The translations under genes and the position numbers were made by a program. A model generated the notes under the pieces. It did not search any database and was not told the DNA's origin. It worked only from the letters and a program-made list of their open reading frames with translations. From positions 137,650 to 201,649 of the forward strand of contig QZCP01000445.1 of the NCBI GenBank assembly GCA_003956705.1: DNA of 64,000 nucleotides. Direction: 5' to 3'. Source of the stretch: Brevipalpus yothersi (lineage: Eukaryota; Arthropoda; Arachnida; Trombidiformes; Tenuipalpidae). Shown piece after piece: positions 59,001 through 64,000 of the stretch; position 1 is the stretch's first letter; the number at the start of each line of letters is the position of its first letter.

Positions 59001-59137
59001 AGAGTACAAATTTCGCCAATCCTCTCTATGAGTTCGAGGAAGAAAAGACCAATCTTCTCACCGAAGATGGTAATGTCGTGATAAAAGAGAACGTCAATGG
59101 AGAAACGGTCAATGGCAGTGCCAAATCCGAAAACTAA
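51282..59137 (+). CDS. Short LRP1-like lipoprotein receptor (LDL receptor family)
   Basis: Single-pass endocytic receptor. Exons 51282-52665, 52961-53221, 53414-53712, 53814-53948, 54019-54278, 54689-54827, 56301-58252, 58315-58425, 58503-58685, 58741-58885, 59003-59137 join to 1,667 residues. Order: hydrophobic N-terminus (about 24-40, signal or anchor), YWTD-type beta-propeller (about 125-375), EGF (NGGCSDKC), ten LDLa repeats (CxxxxDCxDxSDE, about 410-840), two EGF modules, second propeller, EGF, two LDLa, five EGF (CxNGGxC), membrane span near 1545-1568, cytosolic tail with ITNPMF (about 1594) and FANPLY (about 1629). The paired NPxF/NPxY motifs correspond to VTNPTY and FTNPVY of LRP1. 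LRP1 has eight propellers and about 31 LDLa, so this matches only its C-terminal part. The true N-terminus is uncertain: an acceptor-like TTCTTATTGACAG ends at 51372 and could start the exon instead. No clear furin site seen. Confidence 0.85.
54310..54366. repeat. (CT)n microsatellite in LRP intron 5
   Basis: Pure CT run of about 57 bp in a 410-bp intron. Confidence 0.95.
55472..55852 (-). pseudogene. Rearranged partial copy of the IDH3G 3' end, in LRP intron 6
   Basis: Three blocks match the IDH3G locus in the same orientation but different order. 55472-55641 matches 61181-61350 (A, 3' flank); 55642-55757 matches 61741-61857 (C, start of the last coding exon with its splice acceptor and adjoining intron); 55755-55852 matches 61560-61657 (B, the last codons, stop and flank). 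The functional locus reads A-B-C on the plus strand; the copy reads A-C-B, and the pieces between them (61351-61559, 61658-61740) are missing. Intron sequence next to the splice acceptor is kept, so it is not a retrocopy of mRNA. By eye about 90% identical. It cannot encode a working enzyme. Confidence 0.88.
55987..56049. repeat. (CT)n microsatellite in LRP intron 6
   Basis: CT run of about 63 bp just downstream of the rearranged IDH3G copy, preceded by a repeated ACAGAATTTCT phrase (near 55865 and 55970). Confidence 0.95.
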
Positions 59138-59912
59138 CAATCTGTCTGTTTTACCTTTTACGTGAATTGCTCTCCAATTTTTGCCCATTCTTTCTACTTC
59201 AGATTTTATTTTATTTTGTTTTAAAAATTTCCGGTGATTTTTTAGCCTTTATTGAGCTTTGAATCGCTAATCAATTTCTAAGCTTACATCGAGCCATCTC
59301 TGTTGGACCTTTCGTTTTTGAAAGAAATCTACTTTCCTGTTCATTCACACTGTCAGGATCTTTTTCAATGGTGCCAAAAGGCGAATTCAAATTTCAATCT
59401 ACTTGATGAGAAACTCATACTGGCCATCTCTTGATGGACTGAATCTCATTCAGACACAAATGTAATCTGATTGCTATCTCGACAAAGCATTTAATGAGCT
59501 TGTCTTAAAGGCTAGTCTTCCTTAGTTCACCTATAACTTAACACAATGAGTCCATGCTTAACGCAAATTTCTCTTATATTTGAGTGTATTATATGCAACA
59601 ATCATTCATGATTATATTGCCAATTATTGTTAAAATTTTTGGAAAAACAACAAAAAATTTGTGTCACTATTATTTATTACAAAGAGATAATCTCTTGGAT
59701 GACTAGAATGATGATTGGTCGGCATAACATGGCACAGAAGCAATCTTCCTCTCAATGTCACCCAACACCGCACTACGTAGAACACATAGAATGGTATGTA
59801 AATAGTTTTGAGTTCACTGTTCAAATAGTTTGCGGAAGAGAGTTTCTCAGAGAGATTCGATGTACCGTTCAAAATTTCTTATCTTCATCAAATTTTGGCC
59901 GAACACTCAGCT
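59138..59912. other. LRP 3' UTR region and 3' side of the next gene
   Basis: AT-rich sequence with no conserved gene. Frames of 80-104 codons on both strands at 59627-59941 overlap each other and resemble nothing. Confidence 0.45.
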
Positions 59913-60323
59913 TCACTCTCTTGATGCGGATCGCTGAGTGATTCGGGACAAACTCTGGGTATCTATTCCAGTGACCATTTGAGGAATGAGACGTGGAGGG
60001 AACAAGTTGTTAGCAATACCTTCGATCAGCCAATCAGTAATGGCTTTAGAACTTTTGATCACTAATGATCGCCAATCCAAGCGATCACCTAGCAGAATGA
60101 CCACTTGTGTACCCCTTTTAACACCAACTTTCCACCTTCTAAGTAAAGTTTCGCGTGCACAACGAACCTTACTGAACCACGATAACGGATTTATAAAGTG
60201 TTTTCGTGATACCGTTGAAAGTTCGCGAGACTCTTCACCATTGTAAATAGGGAAACTATCGGTCACATGATTTCGTAATGTTATACTTAGGCATAGAAAA
60301 AGCAGCAAGAACTGCATTATCAT
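59913..60323 (-). CDS. Small secreted protein, family unknown
   Basis: A 136-residue single-exon frame. It begins with a clear signal peptide (MIMQFLLLFLCLSITL), followed by a basic mature part of about 118 residues containing several Trp and Arg (RRWKVGVKRGTQ, DWRSLVIKSSKAITDWLIEG). Only one Cys is in the mature chain (KVRCAR), so it is not a disulfide-rich peptide. The middle could form an amphipathic helix. I do not recognise the family. The length of the frame, the signal peptide and the presence of a plausible minus-strand upstream region support a real gene, but no splice or polyadenylation evidence is decisive. Confidence 0.45.
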   Translation of the reverse strand: MIMQFLLLFLCLSITLRNHVTDSFPIYNGEESRELSTVSRKHFINPLSWFSKVRCARETLLRRWKVGVKRGTQVVILLGDRLDWRSLVIKSSKAITDWLIEGIANNLFPPRLIPQMVTGIDTQSLSRITQRSASRE

Positions 60324-60447
60324 GAGAATATGACGATGAACATGAAAAATGATTGGCCATTGAGGATGTCTTGAAACTGAGTGACCTCACACTTGATCTC
60401 CTGCTTTTCATAAATTGACTTTCCCCCGCTCATTCTTATTGTTATTA

Positions 60448-61592
<1,145 letters not shown>

Positions 61593-63131
61593 TTAGATTG
61601 AAGTCTGAGCTTGTACATCTTTCAGAATAAAGTCGATCACGTCAGTTGTATGGTTAGTACCACCGAGATCTGGAGTGTGAATCTTAGCTTCGTTGAGTAC
61701 TTTGTGGATAGAGCTGCGGATCACAGTTGCATGATAGTTAAGTCCGAGGTGTTCCAACATATCAGCACTGGCATTGATCATAGCTAATGGATTAGCAATG
61801 TTCATACCAGCTACTGATTTACCAGTATTTCGAGTTCCCTGAGAGAACAAAAAAATGAGAATAAAGTTCGATACACCAGAATCCTGATGCTCACAGTTTC
61901 GAAGACAGCATATTCGTCACCATAGTTGCGACCAGAAGTAAGACCTGGTCCTCCAGTGAGACCACAGGCAATGTTCGTTAAAATGTTTCCATAAAGATTT
62001 GGCAGTAGGAGAACGTCAAACTTGTTTGGATTCGATACCAACTGAAAAAAGGAAATCGTTTTATAACTGAAGAAGATAAGAAATACTCCAATCATTCAAT
62101 ATTTACCTGCATGGAACAATTGTCTATGATTATGTTGTCACACACTATGTCTGGATATTCTTTGGATATATCTTGACAAGTATTCAAAAATAGACCATCG
62201 GACAACTTCATAATGTTAGCTTTGTGAACAGCTGTAATCTTTTTGCGATTATGTTTTCTGGCATAGTCAAAAGCATAACGAGCAATTTTTTCAGATTGAT
62301 CTCGGGTGATAATCTTTAAGCTCTCAACAACACCTGTAACGTTCTCATGCTCCAAGCAACTGTATTCACCCTCGGTATTTTGACGAATGAGAACAATATC
62401 AATATCTTTATGCCGAGATCTTATACCAGGCTGACTCTTGCAGTGAATAACGTTAGCGAAAAGGTTCAATCTCAATCGAAGTTCAACGTTTCTTGATCGT
62501 AGGCTACGGCTGTGTTCACGGGTCTCAATATTTCCCTTCAATGCCACTCCACTTCTCTTGATTGCCGTCACAGCATCTTCAATGTGCTCTATATTTTCTG
62601 TGGTTGAATCAAGATGCATCTCCTCGAAGTCAACAGGCACACCTCCAGTTCTATGAGGATGAAAAGATGGAAAGCATGAGAGTCTCGAAAGAGTATGCAA
62701 CTCGTTTAACCGCCACATTGGCTAAGCACGCTAAGCACTTACTTAAATATTGTTTTGACATAAGACATCATCTCAGGTCCTATACCATCTCCAGGCAACA
62801 TCGTAACAATAAATCTTCCTCCATATTTGGCTTTGTAATTGCGGGTACTTGTGCGATCCGTTCGTCGTTGAATCAGAGGATCTAGCAAAGTTAACTGTAC
62901 ATGATGGATTGAAAATTTTTAGAAAGCTCATAAATAACAGTGATCTTCCGCATAATCAAATCAATGGGGACATAATTCATCAATTGCATTTGTACAATAC
63001 AACGTATTTTGCATGATATGTGAGAAATAAATTGATTTCAAATATAACTGTACACTTACACGAAAAACTCCTGGATTTGGTTTGTTGATGAGACTAGAAA
63101 TTAGGCCTCCTTGGACACAACTTCTGAGCAT
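61593..63131 (-). CDS. IDH3G: Mitochondrial NAD+-isocitrate dehydrogenase, gamma-type regulatory subunit
   Basis: Non-catalytic subunit of the TCA-cycle enzyme that converts isocitrate to 2-oxoglutarate in the matrix. Exons complement(63060-63131, 62743-62894, 62107-62650, 61895-62041, 61593-61838) join to 386 residues (human IDH3G about 393). Exon 1 codes a basic, Ser-rich presequence fitting mitochondrial import. Core blocks: [99 protein letters not shown] and [17 protein letters not shown]. The VALKGNIET and ANVIHCKS forms fit gamma rather than beta. For exon 2 I chose the acceptor at 62895-62896 (TACAG) because it keeps phase 0 with the strong GTAAGT donor of exon 1. A second acceptor at 62882-62883 (CTAG) would need a weaker GTGTAA donor. 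A rearranged copy of its 3' end lies in LRP intron 6. Confidence 0.93.
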
Positions 63132-64000
63132 GATGATGATTCTCAATAAAAGCTACTGATCATCACCCAATTGAAATAACTAATTATAATTAAGTATATA
63201 CTTTTATAAAATTGTTACACAAAAAGAAAACAAAAAGTGTAATGAACAGAAGTTGATCAGCAAAGTCGACTCGAGAGTCAACATTCAATTGCTTGAGCAA
63301 CTGCAGAGTATAAACAAATCCTAGCCAACATATCGGATCTTGATAGAGATACATTGAGTCTACTAACTTTGTACGTTGTCGAGTTTACGATCGATTCATT
63401 TTCATGATGATTTTTCGATTAATTCCCTAATATTTGATGTAGCACGAGGATACAGCTCCGAAGGTTTGAAAAGGCTGAAATCTGACAAACGGAAGATCAG
63501 TGTTAAAAAAAACTTTTCATCATTCTCTGATAGAACACTATCTCAGTGATGATCGTGCGGTGTGGTTGGAAAGCACATCGACTTGATTCAACCTGATCGT
63601 TTTATTTTTTTTCAATCAGAATCATGAATTTATGGTGGTCTCTCATGAAAGATATGATCTCACTTAGATCCGATAAATCTTTGTCAATCGATCAGAGTAA
63701 TGGATTCTCTGCAACGACCTAGCATTGCATCATGGCTTGAAATATTTCTAGGATTTGGATACGAAATAGCTAGAACCAAAATTCTTTTTGATTGAGTTAC
63801 GATTTATCTAACATTATTCGATAATTCCTTATCAATTTTTAGAAACTCCTAGCTTTCTCGTTCTTTTTCTTTCATTTGATTCGTATTGGGCATTTCACTT
63901 TTGCGATTTTGGCTTACATTAAATATATTATCTAATATGGCAATATTTGATGAAAATTATCCTTCAAAGTTTCAATTGTTCCATACTTTTTGTTTGCCGT
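63132..64000. other. IDH3G 5' flank and window end, no gene recognised
   Basis: AT-rich sequence with no long frame on either strand. It should carry the IDH3G promoter; no TATA box or other element could be placed with confidence. Confidence 0.5.

Noticed and set aside
61593..63131. Assignment as IDH3B or catalytic IDH3A
   Set aside because: Blocks [17 protein letters not shown] and GTRNTGKS fit the gamma subunit better; the alpha subunit has different active-site context.

Overview
This is nuclear DNA from an animal, most likely an arthropod and probably an acariform mite. The evidence is indirect: fly-like protein sequences, mostly short introns (about 50-150 nt) with GT..AG borders, very large coding exons, short intergenic gaps and many (CT)n/(GA)n microsatellites. 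No rRNA, mitochondrial gene or clade-specific marker is present, so the taxon is an inference. I found no tRNA gene, CRISPR array, bacterial operon or autonomous transposon.

Layout. 1-2468 is the 5' flank of a ryanodine receptor gene (RyR, 2469-19968, +, 11 exons, 5,241 codons, one exon of 8.8 kb). Convergent to it lies a ZNF367-type zinc-finger gene (20826-22174, -). Its compact GC-rich promoter is shared head-to-head with CLP1 (23207-24771, +), a subunit of the mRNA 3'-end and tRNA-splicing machinery. Next come a 77-residue UPF0390/C19orf53 protein (25281-25591, +) and a STOML1/UNC-24 stomatin-like protein (26074-27372, +). The last of these runs tail-to-tail into an animal type I fatty acid synthase (28039-35704, -). 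Roughly 35.7-45.9 kb has no recognisable conserved gene. It is dominated by purine/pyrimidine tracts, an assembly gap (42098-42256) and a pair of ~1.6-kb inverted repeat arms. Then follow an MBOAT1/2-type lysophospholipid acyltransferase (45974-48064, +), CCT4 (48528-50271, -), a short LRP1-like endocytic receptor (51282-59137, +), a small secreted protein of unknown function (59913-60323, -) and the mitochondrial isocitrate dehydrogenase subunit IDH3G (61593-63131, -). The last ~0.9 kb shows nothing I can identify.

The genes do not form one pathway. They are mostly housekeeping loci: calcium release, fatty acid synthesis, phospholipid remodelling, TCA cycle, protein folding, RNA processing and lipoprotein-type endocytosis. 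Exon borders were set by hand from GT..AG sites, reading-frame continuity and family conservation. Every multi-exon model below closes in frame.

Most worth checking: the long inverted repeat around the gap; a rearranged copy (blocks A-C-B) of the IDH3G 3' end inside an LRP intron; a CLP1 whose Walker B motif has lost its usual residues; an LRP1-like receptor reduced to about the C-terminal third of the family architecture; and a Gly-to-Ala change in the RyR S4-S5 linker at what I believe is a known diamide-resistance site.
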